Below are positions 9,521-17,817 of a stretch of 64,000 nucleotides of DNA, in pieces. The notes under the pieces were generated by a model that did not search any database, had not been told where the DNA came from, and saw nothing but the letters and a program-made list of their open reading frames with translations. The stretch is from assembly GCF_001190945.1 (NCBI RefSeq), contig NZ_CP011112.1, positions 5,146,001 to 5,210,000 of the forward strand, given 5' to 3'. Source of the stretch: Luteipulveratus mongoliensis. Its GTDB lineage: Bacteria > Actinomycetota > Actinomycetes > Actinomycetales > Dermatophilaceae. The number at the start of each line of letters is the position of its first letter. The stretch's first letter is position 1. The translations under genes and the position numbers were made by a program.

Positions 9521-10411
9521 TCAGATGGCGAGCATCCTTCGGAGGTCCGCGAGGACCTCGGCATTGCGTGCGGGGATGTCGGCGGAGGTCAGTACGACGA
9601 CGGTCCAGCCCTCCGCGGCCAGCTGCCGTCGGCGGTGCGCGTCCTTCTTGCGCTGCTCGGGCTCCGCGTGCACCTCGCCGTCGTACTCCACGATGACCCG
9701 TTGCTCCCGCCACACGAAGTCGACCTGAGCAATCCAACCGCCGCCGGCATCGTGGATGTCGACGTTCAGCTCAGGCATGGGAAGTCCGCCGCGTGTGAGC
9801 AACATCCTGACCATCGACTCGCGGGGCGAGCGACTGCCAACGCGTATTAGTTCCAAGGCTTCTCGCGCCTTGACGACACCACGGATGCCGCGACTTCGGC
9901 GTACGAGGTCCTTCAGCTCGGTGAGCTTGTCACTATCGCTGCCGACGACCGCGTCGCCGAGGACGACGAGTTCGTCGATCGTCAGATCGTTCGCCAGGTC
10001 GAGCCAGACGTCAGCCGATGATGCGACGGGCAGCTCGCGGACGGTCACCAGGGTGCGCAGCTCACTGCCGCGGTGGCCGACCAAACCGGCGCGTCTGATC
10101 TGCGACTCGTGGGCAGGTGTGATGACATCGATCGGCCGATCGTCGTTCTCCAGCCGACGCGGCAGTGGCAGGTCCATGAGCCGGGCCGCAGTCACATGGC
10201 TGAACATCGCACCGTGAGGTAGCAGCGCTGCGAACGCATTTGCTCTCTCAGCGATGGTTCGAGCCGGACTCGGAGCTCGGACGCCATATGTTCCAGAGTC
10301 AAGGTCGCTCCGCCTCAGCCGCTCAGCCGACACACCAGCGGCGCGCGCCTCGAACACCGTGAAGGCGCGCTTCGACAGCTCAAGCGGCAGCGGCTTTGGA
10401 TGTCTTGGCAC
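9521..10411 (-). CDS. DUF559-type nuclease-like protein with AbiEi-like N terminus
   Basis: A 296-aa protein. The N-terminal third (FTVFEARAAGVSAERLRRSDL) resembles the winged-helix domain of AbiEi-type antitoxins. The C-terminal third resembles Vsr/DUF559 PD-(D/E)xK nucleases: a glutamate in PRESMVRMLL, then IAQVDFVWREQRVIVEYDGEVHA with D and E(Y)D residues, and a final strand ending in a rossmann-like VVVLTSADI. The combination is common in actinobacteria, usually without a partner toxin, and none is present here. It stands alone, opposite to glpD, between two identical 66-bp palindromes, with a further inverted repeat 22-50 bp upstream of its start. Cellular role unknown; nuclease activity is inferred. 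Confidence 0.85.
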   Translation of the reverse strand: MPRHPKPLPLELSKRAFTVFEARAAGVSAERLRRSDLDSGTYGVRAPSPARTIAERANAFAALLPHGAMFSHVTAARLMDLPLPRRLENDDRPIDVITPAHESQIRRAGLVGHRGSELRTLVTVRELPVASSADVWLDLANDLTIDELVVLGDAVVGSDSDKLTELKDLVRRSRGIRGVVKAREALELIRVGSRSPRESMVRMLLTRGGLPMPELNVDIHDAGGGWIAQVDFVWREQRVIVEYDGEVHAEPEQRKKDAHRRRQLAAEGWTVVVLTSADIPARNAEVLADLRRMLAI

Positions 10412-10432
10412 GCGACCAGACTCGGCCAGCGC

Positions 10433-10461
10433 GAGCCTGTGGATCAGTTATCCACAGGCTC
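10433..10461. promoter_or_regulatory. 12-bp inverted repeat with DnaA-box-like arms upstream of the nuclease-like gene
   Basis: GAGCCTGTGGAT and ATCCACAGGCTC pair perfectly around CAGTT. The right half contains TTATCCACA, the consensus DnaA box, and the left half its near-inverse. The repeat is 22 bp before the start at 10411, where an operator would sit. It could be an autoregulatory site, an RNA hairpin, or a chance DnaA-box pair. Confidence 0.75.
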
Positions 10462-10487
10462 TTTCTGTGTCGGACCACCCACCAATT

Positions 10488-10553
10488 TGGCCGACAGTGC
10501 AAGCCGCGTCGCTACCGAATTCTGGGTAGCGACGCGGCTTGCACTGTCGGCCA
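10488..10553. repeat. 66-bp perfect palindrome, copy 2
   Basis: Identical in all 66 bases to 9421-9486, including the asymmetric GAATTCTG loop in the same orientation. It ends 6 bp from the stop of the ABC permease gene at 10560, so it may also serve as that operon's terminator. Confidence 0.95.
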
Positions 10554-10559
10554 AGAAGG

Positions 10560-11447
10560 TCAGGGCTGGGGTGACACTCCACGGCGGCGGCGGAGGCGGT
10601 TGTCGAAGGCGTTGAACACGACGTCCACCAGGATGCCGATCGCCAGGATGATAATCATCAGCGCAATCATGTAGTTGGTGTCCTGAGTCTCCCGGCTCGC
10701 CTGCAGGAACTGTCCCAGCGACGGCCGGTTGGCTATCGCGACCAGCAGCTCACCAGCGAGCAGCGAGCGCCACGAGAACGCCCACCCCTGCTTCAGACCC
10801 GACACGATGCTCGGCAGCGCGGCCGGCACGATCACGTGTCGGTAGAGGTCCACCCGACCGGCCCCGAGGTTGCGCCCGGCCCGCACCAGCAGCGGCGGCA
10901 CGTAGTCGACGCCGCTGATCACGCCGTTGGCGATCGAAGGCACCGAGCCGATCAGGATGACGAACAGGATCGCGGACTCGTCGATGCCAAAAAGCAGCAG
11001 TGCCAACGGAAACCACGCGATCGACGGCATCGTCTGCAGTCCGGTGATGAGCGACCCGATCGCCGCTCGCAGCACCCGTGACTGCGAGACCGCGACACCG
11101 AGCAGCAGCCCGACGACAGTCGCCAGCAGGAAGCCGACGATGCCGCGCGTCATGGTCACGCGGATCGCTTCCCAGATGGTCGGCAGCCCGTTGTCGGCGT
11201 ACTTGTTGGTGAGCGTTGCCCACAGCTCCTCCGCCACGGGACCAGGCCCGCTGAACCCGGCCTCGGCCTTCCACCCGGTCGCCGCGAGCGCCTGCCAGCC
11301 GGCGAGCGCCAGCGCGAGTGCTGCGAGCTTCGGCCAGGCGGCGTCCCAGACCCGTCGGCCCAGCGGCCGACGCGTCTCGAACGTGTCCAGCTGATCCAGC
11401 CCACGCAGCTCTTGCACGCGCAGGTCGTCCTCGACATCAAGCGCCAT
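10560..11447 (-). CDS. ABC transporter permease, sulfonate/taurine/nitrate type
   Basis: Inner-membrane channel subunit of an uptake ABC transporter of the SsuC/TauC family. The 295-aa protein has a cytoplasmic N-terminal extension, six predicted membrane helices and the BPD permease core with the coupling segment RNLGAGRVDLYRHVIVPAALPSIVSGLKQG. The ATG at 11447 is chosen because it gives an 11-base overlap with the ATPase gene and a family-like N terminus; the open frame continues upstream only as a shadow of the ATPase. Last gene of the SBP-ATPase-permease operon, followed by the second 66-bp palindrome. The substrate cannot be read from sequence. Confidence 0.92.
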   Translation of the reverse strand: MALDVEDDLRVQELRGLDQLDTFETRRPLGRRVWDAAWPKLAALALALAGWQALAATGWKAEAGFSGPGPVAEELWATLTNKYADNGLPTIWEAIRVTMTRGIVGFLLATVVGLLLGVAVSQSRVLRAAIGSLITGLQTMPSIAWFPLALLLFGIDESAILFVILIGSVPSIANGVISGVDYVPPLLVRAGRNLGAGRVDLYRHVIVPAALPSIVSGLKQGWAFSWRSLLAGELLVAIANRPSLGQFLQASRETQDTNYMIALMIIILAIGILVDVVFNAFDNRLRRRRGVSPQP

Positions 11448-12225
11448 GACGCGCCACCTCCTTGCGCAGGGCCACGGTGATCTCGCCTGCGAGTGCGGCC
11501 ACGTCCGGGTCCTCGATCCGTCGAGGGCGAGGTACGTCGACCGGGTACTCCGCGACGACCCGCCCCGGACGACTGGAGAGGAGTACGACCCGGTCACCGA
11601 GTCGTACGGCCTCGCGCACGTTGTGGGTCACGAAAAGGACGGTCAGTCCCCTCGTTCGCCAGATCGACTCCAGCTCGTCATGGAGGAGGTCGCGCGTCAT
11701 CGCGTCGAGCGCGCCGAACGGCTCGTCCATCAGCAGCACGGGCGCCTGCGTGGCAAGCGTGCGGGCGAGCGCGACGCGTTGACGCATGCCCCCCGACAGC
11801 TCGTGCGGACGACGGTCAGCGAACTCCTCGAGGTGCACGGCCGAGAGATACTCACGCGCCTCGGCAAGCCGCTCCTGCTTGCGAACACCCTTGAGCCGCA
11901 ACGGCATTGCCACGTTGTCGACGGCCGACAGCCACGGGAACAGCGCGTGGTCCTGGAACATGAACGCCGCGTCACCGGCGACGGAAACCGTGCCGCCCGT
12001 CGGCTCGTCCAGACCCGACGCGAGGTTGAGCAAGGTCGACTTGCCGCAGCCGGAAGCGCCTACGAGACAGACGAATTCGCCGGGTGCAGCGTCGAGCGTG
12101 ATCCCGTCCAGCGCGAGGACGCCGTTCTCACCGGCGTACCTCTTGGAGACGCCGCGAAGCGCGACGGCCGGGCCACCCTTGGTGTCCTCGGTCGCCGCGC
12201 CTGCACGGCTGGAGGCGATCGTCAT
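11437..12225 (-). CDS. ABC transporter ATP-binding protein, sulfonate/taurine/nitrate type
   Basis: Cytosolic ATPase driving the importer. The 262-aa protein has Walker A GASGCGKST (about residues 57-65), a Q-loop in FMFQDHALFPW, signature LSGGMRQR, Walker B VLLMDEPFGALD and switch histidine FVTHN. The Q-loop text and LSGGMRQRVALARTL pattern are those of the SsuB/TauB/NrtD group. It overlaps the SBP gene by four bases (ATGA) upstream and the permease by 11 bases downstream, so translation is coupled along the operon. Confidence 0.95.
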   Translation of the reverse strand: MTIASSRAGAATEDTKGGPAVALRGVSKRYAGENGVLALDGITLDAAPGEFVCLVGASGCGKSTLLNLASGLDEPTGGTVSVAGDAAFMFQDHALFPWLSAVDNVAMPLRLKGVRKQERLAEAREYLSAVHLEEFADRRPHELSGGMRQRVALARTLATQAPVLLMDEPFGALDAMTRDLLHDELESIWRTRGLTVLFVTHNVREAVRLGDRVVLLSSRPGRVVAEYPVDVPRPRRIEDPDVAALAGEITVALRKEVARHGA

Positions 12226-13268
12226 CCCTTGATCTCGGGCTCGCCGCGCTGCTTGAGCAGTCCGTTGAGGATGCTCAGGTCGATCAGGCCGTTCAGCTCG
12301 GGCTTCTTCTTGAGGATGCCGACGTCGTACGCGTGCTGGGCGCCTGCCGTGATCGAGCTGGGCACCGGGTCGGAGCCGAACGACAGCTTTCCCCAGGACT
12401 TCGCGATCCCGGCGACCTTCTGGGGCTTGCCGGTGGACTTGCCGATGATGTCGGCCACGTCCTGCTGGGCCTTGGCCGGGTTCTTGGCAATGAGGTCACC
12501 GGCGTCCAGCCCGCCCTCGAGCAGCGCCTTGACCGTGTCCGGGTGGTCCTTCAGGAAGCTGGTGCGGACGGCAAGCAGCGTGATGACGAACTTCTTGTCC
12601 GGCCACAGATCGCGCTCGTCGATCAGCGTCTTGCCGCCGGCCTCGACGAGGCGCGTCGCCCACGGCTCAGGCACCCAGGCCCCGGCGATCTGCTTCTGCT
12701 TGAAGGCATCCAGGATCTGCGCGTTGTCCTGGGGCACGATGCTCACGTCACCGCCGCCCTGCAGTGTGGTCTTCAGGCCCTCTTGCTTGAGCTTGTAGCG
12801 CAGAGCAATGTCCTGGGTGTTGCCCAGCTGCGGCGTACTGACCTTCTGACCCTTAAGTCCCTTGACCGACGTGATCGAGGGATTCACGACCAGCGACGTA
12901 CCGCCGGTCGCGGCACCGGCCACGATGGTGAGGGCCTTGCCGCTGGAGTTGATGAAGGCGTTCGTGGCCGGCCCCGGGCCGAGGTAGGTCGCATCGATGG
13001 CCCCGGACTTGAGCGCCTCGACAGCAGCCGGCCCGGCGTTGAAGTGGCTGACGGCGAGCTTGGTCTTGCCGAGGTGCTTGGCGAAGTAGCCCTCCTTGTC
13101 GGCCACGATCGGCGTCGCGTGCGTGACGTTGGGGAAGTAGCCGAGCTTGACCGTCGCGGGAGCCGAGCCGCCGCTCGCGGCTTCGGACTCACCGCCGCAG
13201 GCCGCTAGGCCCATGCTGGCCACGAGGGCTCCGAGGGTGATGAGGACTCGGCCTCGGGGTGTGGACAT
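12222..13268 (-). CDS. ABC transporter substrate-binding lipoprotein, SsuA/TauA-like
   Basis: Extracellular solute receptor anchored to the membrane by lipid. The 348-aa protein begins with a signal peptide and lipobox (LAAC, Cys at about residue 24), followed by the periplasmic-binding fold: VKLGYFPNVTHATPIVA, DATYLGPGPATNAF and VPEPWATRLVEAGG are SsuA/TauA/NMT1-type segments. A strong AGGAGG precedes the ATG. First gene of the operon; the 198-bp gap to the divergent response regulator holds its promoter. Aliphatic sulfonates are the usual ligand, but nitrate or pyrimidine-type ligands cannot be excluded. Confidence 0.92.
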   Translation of the reverse strand: MSTPRGRVLITLGALVASMGLAACGGESEAASGGSAPATVKLGYFPNVTHATPIVADKEGYFAKHLGKTKLAVSHFNAGPAAVEALKSGAIDATYLGPGPATNAFINSSGKALTIVAGAATGGTSLVVNPSITSVKGLKGQKVSTPQLGNTQDIALRYKLKQEGLKTTLQGGGDVSIVPQDNAQILDAFKQKQIAGAWVPEPWATRLVEAGGKTLIDERDLWPDKKFVITLLAVRTSFLKDHPDTVKALLEGGLDAGDLIAKNPAKAQQDVADIIGKSTGKPQKVAGIAKSWGKLSFGSDPVPSSITAGAQHAYDVGILKKKPELNGLIDLSILNGLLKQRGEPEIKG

Positions 13269-13466
13269 GGTGTGCCTCCTGCGACGGGGTGGCGGCGCCC
13301 GGCTGGACTGTCGCCACGCTCTGACGTGCAGGAGTATGTGCCATTCACCTTATTTGATTGGTAACGTCTGGTTATTTATCTCGATGGCTGAGACCCTCAT
13401 CCGCCGCACAGGAGGCACACAGGTTGGCCCTGGTGTTCGCATAGGCCACCGCGGAACACTTCCACC

Positions 13467-14192
13467 ATGACCGCGAATGCGCCTTCTCTCGCCCGCGCCG
13501 ACGGCAGCCCGGTGCGGGTGCTGGTCGTGGATGACGAGCCCAATCTGACGGAGCTGATCTCCATGGCGCTGCGCTACGAGGGCTGGGACATCCGCGCCGC
13601 CGCGACCGGGTCGTCCGCGGTCCGCGAGGCGAAGGACTTCAAGCCCGATGCCGTCGTGCTCGACATGATGCTGCCGGACTTCGATGGCCTGGAGGTGCTG
13701 CGTCGGATGCGCGACGAGAACCCGTCCGTGCCGGTGCTCTTCCTCACTGCGCGCGATGCCGTGGAGGACCGCGTCGCCGGTCTCACCGCCGGCGGCGACG
13801 ACTACGTCACCAAGCCGTTCTCCCTCGAGGAGGTCGTCGCCCGCGTCCGCGCCCTGCTTCGTCGGGCGGTCGTGCTGGCGCCCGAGCCGACGTCGATCCT
13901 CGCCGTCGGTGACCTGACCCTCGACGAGGACAGCCACGAGGTACGCCGAGCCGGCACCGAGATCTCTTTAACCGCAACGGAGTTCGAGCTCCTTCGCTTC
14001 ATGATGCGCAATCCGAAGCGGGTGCTGTCGAAGGCTCAGATCCTGGACCGCGTGTGGCACTACGACTTCGGCGGGCAGGCCAACGTGGTCGAGCTCTACA
14101 TCTCCTACCTGCGCAAGAAGGTCGACGCCGGCCACGAGCCGATGATCCACACGATGCGCGGGGCGGGATACGTCCTGAAGCCGACCCCATGA
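13467..14192 (+). CDS. OmpR-family response regulator
   Basis: DNA-binding half of a two-component system. The 241-aa protein has a receiver domain (residues 16-132) with acidic pair DD at 22-23, phosphoacceptor Asp66 in VVLDMMLPDFDG, Thr of FLTARD and Lys of TKPF, followed by a winged-helix effector domain (about 145-238; EFELLRFMMRNPKRVLSKAQIL, AGYVLKP end). Its stop overlaps the kinase start by four bases. It is close to the TcrA/MprA-like actinobacterial regulators. Targets unknown; the linked GtrA gene and downstream cell-wall genes are candidates. Confidence 0.95.
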   Translation: MTANAPSLARADGSPVRVLVVDDEPNLTELISMALRYEGWDIRAAATGSSAVREAKDFKPDAVVLDMMLPDFDGLEVLRRMRDENPSVPVLFLTARDAVEDRVAGLTAGGDDYVTKPFSLEEVVARVRALLRRAVVLAPEPTSILAVGDLTLDEDSHEVRRAGTEISLTATEFELLRFMMRNPKRVLSKAQILDRVWHYDFGGQANVVELYISYLRKKVDAGHEPMIHTMRGAGYVLKPTP

Positions 14193-15802
14193 CGTCGCGC
14201 GTGCTGCGTCCGTCCTCCTGGACCCTGCTGGCCAAGCTGGTCGCCTCGATCGTGCTGCTCTTCGTGGTCGTGACGACCGCCGTCGCTGCGCTGACCGTCG
14301 TCCAGGTGGAGAACACCTTGGTCAGCAAGGTCGACGAACAGCTGAGGAGCAGTACGGTCGCGCTCGCTCCGCCCCCCGACGCCGATGCTGACTCGGCTAA
14401 ACGGCCGCGGGTGGCCCGGTTGGAAAGAGGCGCTCCGGCCATCGGCGGTGACGCGCTCCGCCTGGACATCGCGGCGGACGGCACCGTGATCACGGTGCCT
14501 GAGTTCCAGCCCGGCGGAGGCGCACGGGACAACGTGCCCAGTGCGAGCATCACCAAGTTCGGGCAACGCACCCAGCTGACGGCAACGCAGATCGCGGCCC
14601 TCCGAGCCATCCCGAGCGGATCCCCGCCTCGAACCATCGACCTGGGTGGCTCAGCCGGGAAGTACCGCGTGGCCTCGGTCCGCTATCCGACAGCCGTATC
14701 GGTCACGAACGCTCAGGGCACCACGACCACGCAGATGTTCATCACCACGACCGTCGGTGTGCCCCTCAAACCCGTGGACGACACCGTCCGGGGAACCGCA
14801 CTCGCGGTCGGGCTCCTCTCCGGCGCGGCCATCCTGCTCCTCGGCGGCGTCACCGCCCTGGTCGTCCAGCGCAACCTGCGTCCCCTGCGCCGGGTCGCGG
14901 CGACCGCAACCCGCGTCTCCCACCTGCCGCTGTCCTCGGGCGACACCGGCACCGGCGAGCGTGTGGCCGACCGAGACACCGACGCCCGCACCGAGGTCGG
15001 GCAGGTGGGCGCGGCACTCAACGGACTCCTTGACCACATCGACCGATCACTGACCGCCCGTCATCGCTCCGAGATGCAGGTACGCCAGTTCGTCGCCGAC
15101 GCCAGTCACGAGCTGCGCACGCCCCTCACCTCGATCAAGGGGTACGCCGAGCTCTCGCGTCGCGAGCCCGCGCCGGTCCCGCAAGGTGTGACTCATGCCC
15201 TCGGTCGGATCGAGTCGGAGGCCGACCGGATGACTTCGCTCGTCGAGGACCTCCTGCTGCTGGCTCGGCTGGACGCCGGCCGGCCACTGGACCGCGCGCC
15301 CGTCGACCTGACACAGCTCGCGGTCGAGTCGGTCAGCGACGCGCACGCCGCCGGGCCCGATCACGTGTGGTCGCTGGATCTGCCCGACGAGCCGTGCGAG
15401 ATCGTCGGCGACGAGGGTCGCCTGCGCCAGGTCCTCATCAACCTGCTGGCCAACGCCCGGCGCCACACGCCGGCCGGCACCCAGGTGACCACCGTCGTAC
15501 GCTCTCGCCCGGATGGTGGGGCCACGGTCACCGTTCGCGACAACGGACCTGGCATCCCGGCCGACCTGCTGCCGCACGTCTTCGAGCGGTTCGCGCGCGG
15601 CGACGCGGCCCGGACCCGCGTCGAGGGCAACACCGGTCTCGGGCTGTCGATCGTGCAGGCCGTCATGAGCGCGCACGGCGGGTCGGTCGAGCTGCGCAGC
15701 GAGCCCGGACGGACCGAGGTCGCGCTCCACCTGCCAGGAACGCCGACTACGCTGACGCTGCCTCCGCAGGGGGACGAAAGGAACGCGGGTGCCACGACTT
15801 GA
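14189..15802 (+). CDS. Sensor histidine kinase
   Basis: Membrane sensor partner of the preceding regulator. The 537-aa protein has an N-terminal membrane helix (about residues 11-38), an extracellular sensing region (about 40-185), a second helix (about 198-222), a HAMP linker, the dimerisation domain with phosphorylated His307 (DASHELRTPL), and an ATPase domain with N box NLLANARRH, G1 DNGPGIP, F box and G2 GLGLSIV. The ATG at 14189 overlaps the regulator stop (ATGA); the longer open frame upstream is a shadow. It overlaps the GtrA gene by 14 bases, so all three are one operon. Confidence 0.95.
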   Translation: MTSRVLRPSSWTLLAKLVASIVLLFVVVTTAVAALTVVQVENTLVSKVDEQLRSSTVALAPPPDADADSAKRPRVARLERGAPAIGGDALRLDIAADGTVITVPEFQPGGGARDNVPSASITKFGQRTQLTATQIAALRAIPSGSPPRTIDLGGSAGKYRVASVRYPTAVSVTNAQGTTTTQMFITTTVGVPLKPVDDTVRGTALAVGLLSGAAILLLGGVTALVVQRNLRPLRRVAATATRVSHLPLSSGDTGTGERVADRDTDARTEVGQVGAALNGLLDHIDRSLTARHRSEMQVRQFVADASHELRTPLTSIKGYAELSRREPAPVPQGVTHALGRIESEADRMTSLVEDLLLLARLDAGRPLDRAPVDLTQLAVESVSDAHAAGPDHVWSLDLPDEPCEIVGDEGRLRQVLINLLANARRHTPAGTQVTTVVRSRPDGGATVTVRDNGPGIPADLLPHVFERFARGDAARTRVEGNTGLGLSIVQAVMSAHGGSVELRSEPGRTEVALHLPGTPTTLTLPPQGDERNAGATT

Positions 15803-16316
15803 TCAGGTGCTGAGGACTCGACTCGGCGCCCAGATGCTGCGGTTTGCCGTGGTCGGGATCGGCAGCACTCTGCTCAGCCTCGTGCTGTTCGTGCTGTTCG
15901 CCCAGGTGGTGTCCCATCAGTGGGCCAACGTCCTGTCGCTGATCGTGAGCACGGTCGCCAACACGGCACTCAACCGACGCTTCACCTTCGGTGTCCAGGG
16001 ACGAGCAGGAGCCGTACGCGTTCAGCTGCAGTCGCTCCTGCTCCTCGGTGTCAGCTGGGGTCTCACGGCGCTCGCGCTGTGGATCCTGCACCGCGCTGCT
16101 CCGGACGCGAGCACGCTCCTTGCATCGGCGACCTTCCTGCTCGGCAACTTCGTCGCGACGATCGTGCGGTTCGGACTGCTGCGCCGCTGGTTCCACTCCG
16201 GCACTCACGAGGCCAACCCCGGGCACACCCAGGCGGAAGCCGTCGTGGACAGCCTGCCCGTCTCGACGCACTGGGAGCAGACCGACTCGGCCGAGGCCGA
16301 CACCAGCCGCTCCTGA
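15789..16316 (+). CDS. GtrA family membrane protein
   Basis: A 175-aa protein with four membrane helices (about residues 15-37, 42-62, 80-100, 110-132) and the GtrA-family pattern RFAVVGIGSTLLSLVLF, NTALNRRFTF, FLLGNFVATIVRFGLLRRWF. GtrA proteins are proposed to flip or assist transfer of undecaprenyl-linked sugars for cell-envelope glycans. Start is GTG at 15789 with AAAGGA upstream, inside the kinase gene. The polar tail after residue 140 is not conserved in the family. Coupling to the two-component system suggests envelope-stress control. Confidence 0.85.
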   Translation: MPRLDQVLRTRLGAQMLRFAVVGIGSTLLSLVLFVLFAQVVSHQWANVLSLIVSTVANTALNRRFTFGVQGRAGAVRVQLQSLLLLGVSWGLTALALWILHRAAPDASTLLASATFLLGNFVATIVRFGLLRRWFHSGTHEANPGHTQAEAVVDSLPVSTHWEQTDSAEADTSRS

Positions 16317-16335
16317 CGGGATCTCAACCCGGCTC

Positions 16336-16370
16336 GTGCCACCTTTGCGGAGTTCCGAAAAGGTGGCACC
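16336..16370. terminator. Hairpin after the GtrA operon
   Basis: GTGCCACCTTT and AAAGGTGGCAC pair over 11 bp around a loop that contains its own small CGGA/TCCG stem. It could end the upstream operon or be part of a structured leader of the hydrolase gene 60 bp downstream. Confidence 0.5.
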
Positions 16371-16431
16371 GCTTGGCAACCCCAGACCTCTGAGTCTCGG
16401 CAACTGGGCCGCAGGGGAACGGGGAGAAGCA

Positions 16432-17340
16432 ATGAAGGTCAACAACAAGCGCCGCACGGTCGCGATCGGCATCGTCGTCGGTGGACTCGCCATCGTCGGA
16501 CCGACCGCTGCCATGGCGAACAACCTGCACAGCGCCGGACACGGACCGAACGGTCCGCGGATGATCACCGCTCAGGGCATGAGCCACACCGACAGCCTCA
16601 AGCAGACCGCGGTGAGCAGCAACAACGAGCGGACGGCGTTCAACTACTTCGTCGGCAAGGGCCTGACGGCGAAGCAGTCGGCCGGCGTCATCGGCAACCT
16701 CGACCAGGAGTCGGGGATGAACCCGAAGAGCAACCAGGCCGGCGGTCCGGGTCGCGGCATCGCCCAGTGGAGTGAGGGTGGCCGCTGGGAGACCCTGAAG
16801 AAGTACGCCAACAAGAAGGGCAAGTCCGCGGAGAGCCTGGGGCTGCAGCTGGACTTCGTCTGGCACGAGCTGAACACCGGCGGCTACGGCTTCAGCGACC
16901 TGAAGAAGGCCACGTCGATCGACAAGGCCGTCCGGATCTTCCAGGACCAGTACGAGATCTGTGGCGACTGCCGGTTCGACAACCGCAGCAAGGCGGCGCA
17001 CGCGGCGTACGACAAGTACGCGCACGGTGGCGGCGGGACCAAGCCGAAGCCCAAGCCGAAGCCGGGCAACCCCAAGCCGAGCAAGGTCTACAAGAACGTC
17101 TGGGCCGAGGCTCCGTCGTACAAGCACCGCGACAGGAGCGCGAAGGTCGGCGTCCTGCACCGCGGGAAGAACTACTTCTACTGCCAGCAGAAGGGTGCCG
17201 GAGCGAGCTTCGCCGGCTACCACAACAACTGGTGGCTCAAGACCGACGACGACTCCGGCAACGCGAACGTCTGGGTCAACGCGACGTACGTCTCGGGCGG
17301 CGTCAACGACGGCAAGATCCCCGGCGTTCGGGCCTGCTGA
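16432..17340 (+). CDS. Secreted phage-tail-lysozyme-like cell-wall hydrolase
   Basis: A 302-aa exported protein. A signal peptide (residues 1-31, ending ...PTAAMAN) precedes a domain at about 60-190 that matches the phage tail lysozyme family: AFNYFVGKGLTAKQSAGVIGN, LDQESGM with the likely catalytic Glu, GRGIAQWS, and a C-terminal FxDxYExCG segment. A Lys/Pro linker (about 200-220) leads to a small C-terminal domain with two cysteines and many Trp/Tyr residues, possibly wall-binding. This fold occurs in many actinobacterial muralytic proteins, not only phages; nothing else here is phage-like. The ATG at 16432 has GGGGAGAAG before it; the open frame upstream is non-coding. Confidence 0.85.
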   Translation: MKVNNKRRTVAIGIVVGGLAIVGPTAAMANNLHSAGHGPNGPRMITAQGMSHTDSLKQTAVSSNNERTAFNYFVGKGLTAKQSAGVIGNLDQESGMNPKSNQAGGPGRGIAQWSEGGRWETLKKYANKKGKSAESLGLQLDFVWHELNTGGYGFSDLKKATSIDKAVRIFQDQYEICGDCRFDNRSKAAHAAYDKYAHGGGGTKPKPKPKPGNPKPSKVYKNVWAEAPSYKHRDRSAKVGVLHRGKNYFYCQQKGAGASFAGYHNNWWLKTDDDSGNANVWVNATYVSGGVNDGKIPGVRAC

Positions 17341-17371
17341 GGCCCGATCGATATTTCACATAGGGAACGCG

Positions 17372-17422
17372 TGTGGGGTACGACCACGGCGACCGAACAG
17401 GCCACTGCAGTCGTACCCCACA
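17372..17422. terminator. Bidirectional hairpin between the hydrolase and tRNA-Ser
   Basis: TGTGGGGTACGAC pairs perfectly with GTCGTACCCCACA across a 25-base loop, between the hydrolase stop and the 3' end of the opposing tRNA gene. Confidence 0.65.
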
Positions 17423-17430
17423 TGCGTCTC

Positions 17431-17524
17431 TGGCGGAGGCGGAGGGATTTGAACCCTCGATGGGGTTGTAGCCCCAAACCCGCTTAGCAGGCGGGCGCCA
17501 TAGACCGGACTAGGCGACGCCTCC
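17431..17524 (-). tRNA. tRNA-Ser(GCU)
   Basis: The minus strand folds as a 94-base class II tRNA with CCA encoded. The acceptor stem is GGAGGCG/CGCCTCC, the anticodon arm CCCGC-CTGCTAA-GCGGG gives GCU, the variable arm is long, and the T arm has GGTTCAAATCC. Serine tRNAs are the class with this long arm and anticodon. Confidence 0.95.
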
Positions 17525-17817
17525 AGATCAAGCGCACGCAAGGCTACCTGGGTCAGACCCCCCGACCAAACCGGGTCGTGTCATGGGACAACCTGAACGC
17601 CGCGTCGTACGTCTGCTTCAGTGACGCGCGGCTCTAACCTGTTCCAGGTGCTGTCAATTCCAACGAAACCGACAGCGACTCACAGGTACGTCAGCGAGCA
17701 TGGTTGGCACGCGAGTGCCGGCCCGCGACACGGGGGTGTTGGTGCTGCGTGCGTGGCATGAGTCACGATGGGATGGGGCCCGATCGGCCCCATAGACGAC
17801 GTAGAGGATTTGCTTAG
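17525..17817. other. Intergenic region before the LCP gene
   Basis: This 293-bp gap holds the tRNA-Ser promoter (leftward) and the promoter of the LCP gene. No gene is supported. At 17773-17793 a 21-base near-perfect palindrome (ATGGGGCC-N5-GGCCCCAT) lies 24 bp before the LCP start, so it may be an operator or a leader hairpin. Confidence 0.6.

Noticed and set aside
16317-16431. c-di-AMP (ydaO) riboswitch upstream of the lysozyme-like gene
   Set aside because: The text has a GCAGGGGAACGGGG-like piece, but the conserved CAGCTAACC part of the ydaO core is absent and the coding start follows at once.
16432-17340. Prophage from the phage-tail lysozyme domain
   Set aside because: No terminase, capsid, portal or integrase gene is adjacent; this fold is common in chromosomal wall hydrolases.
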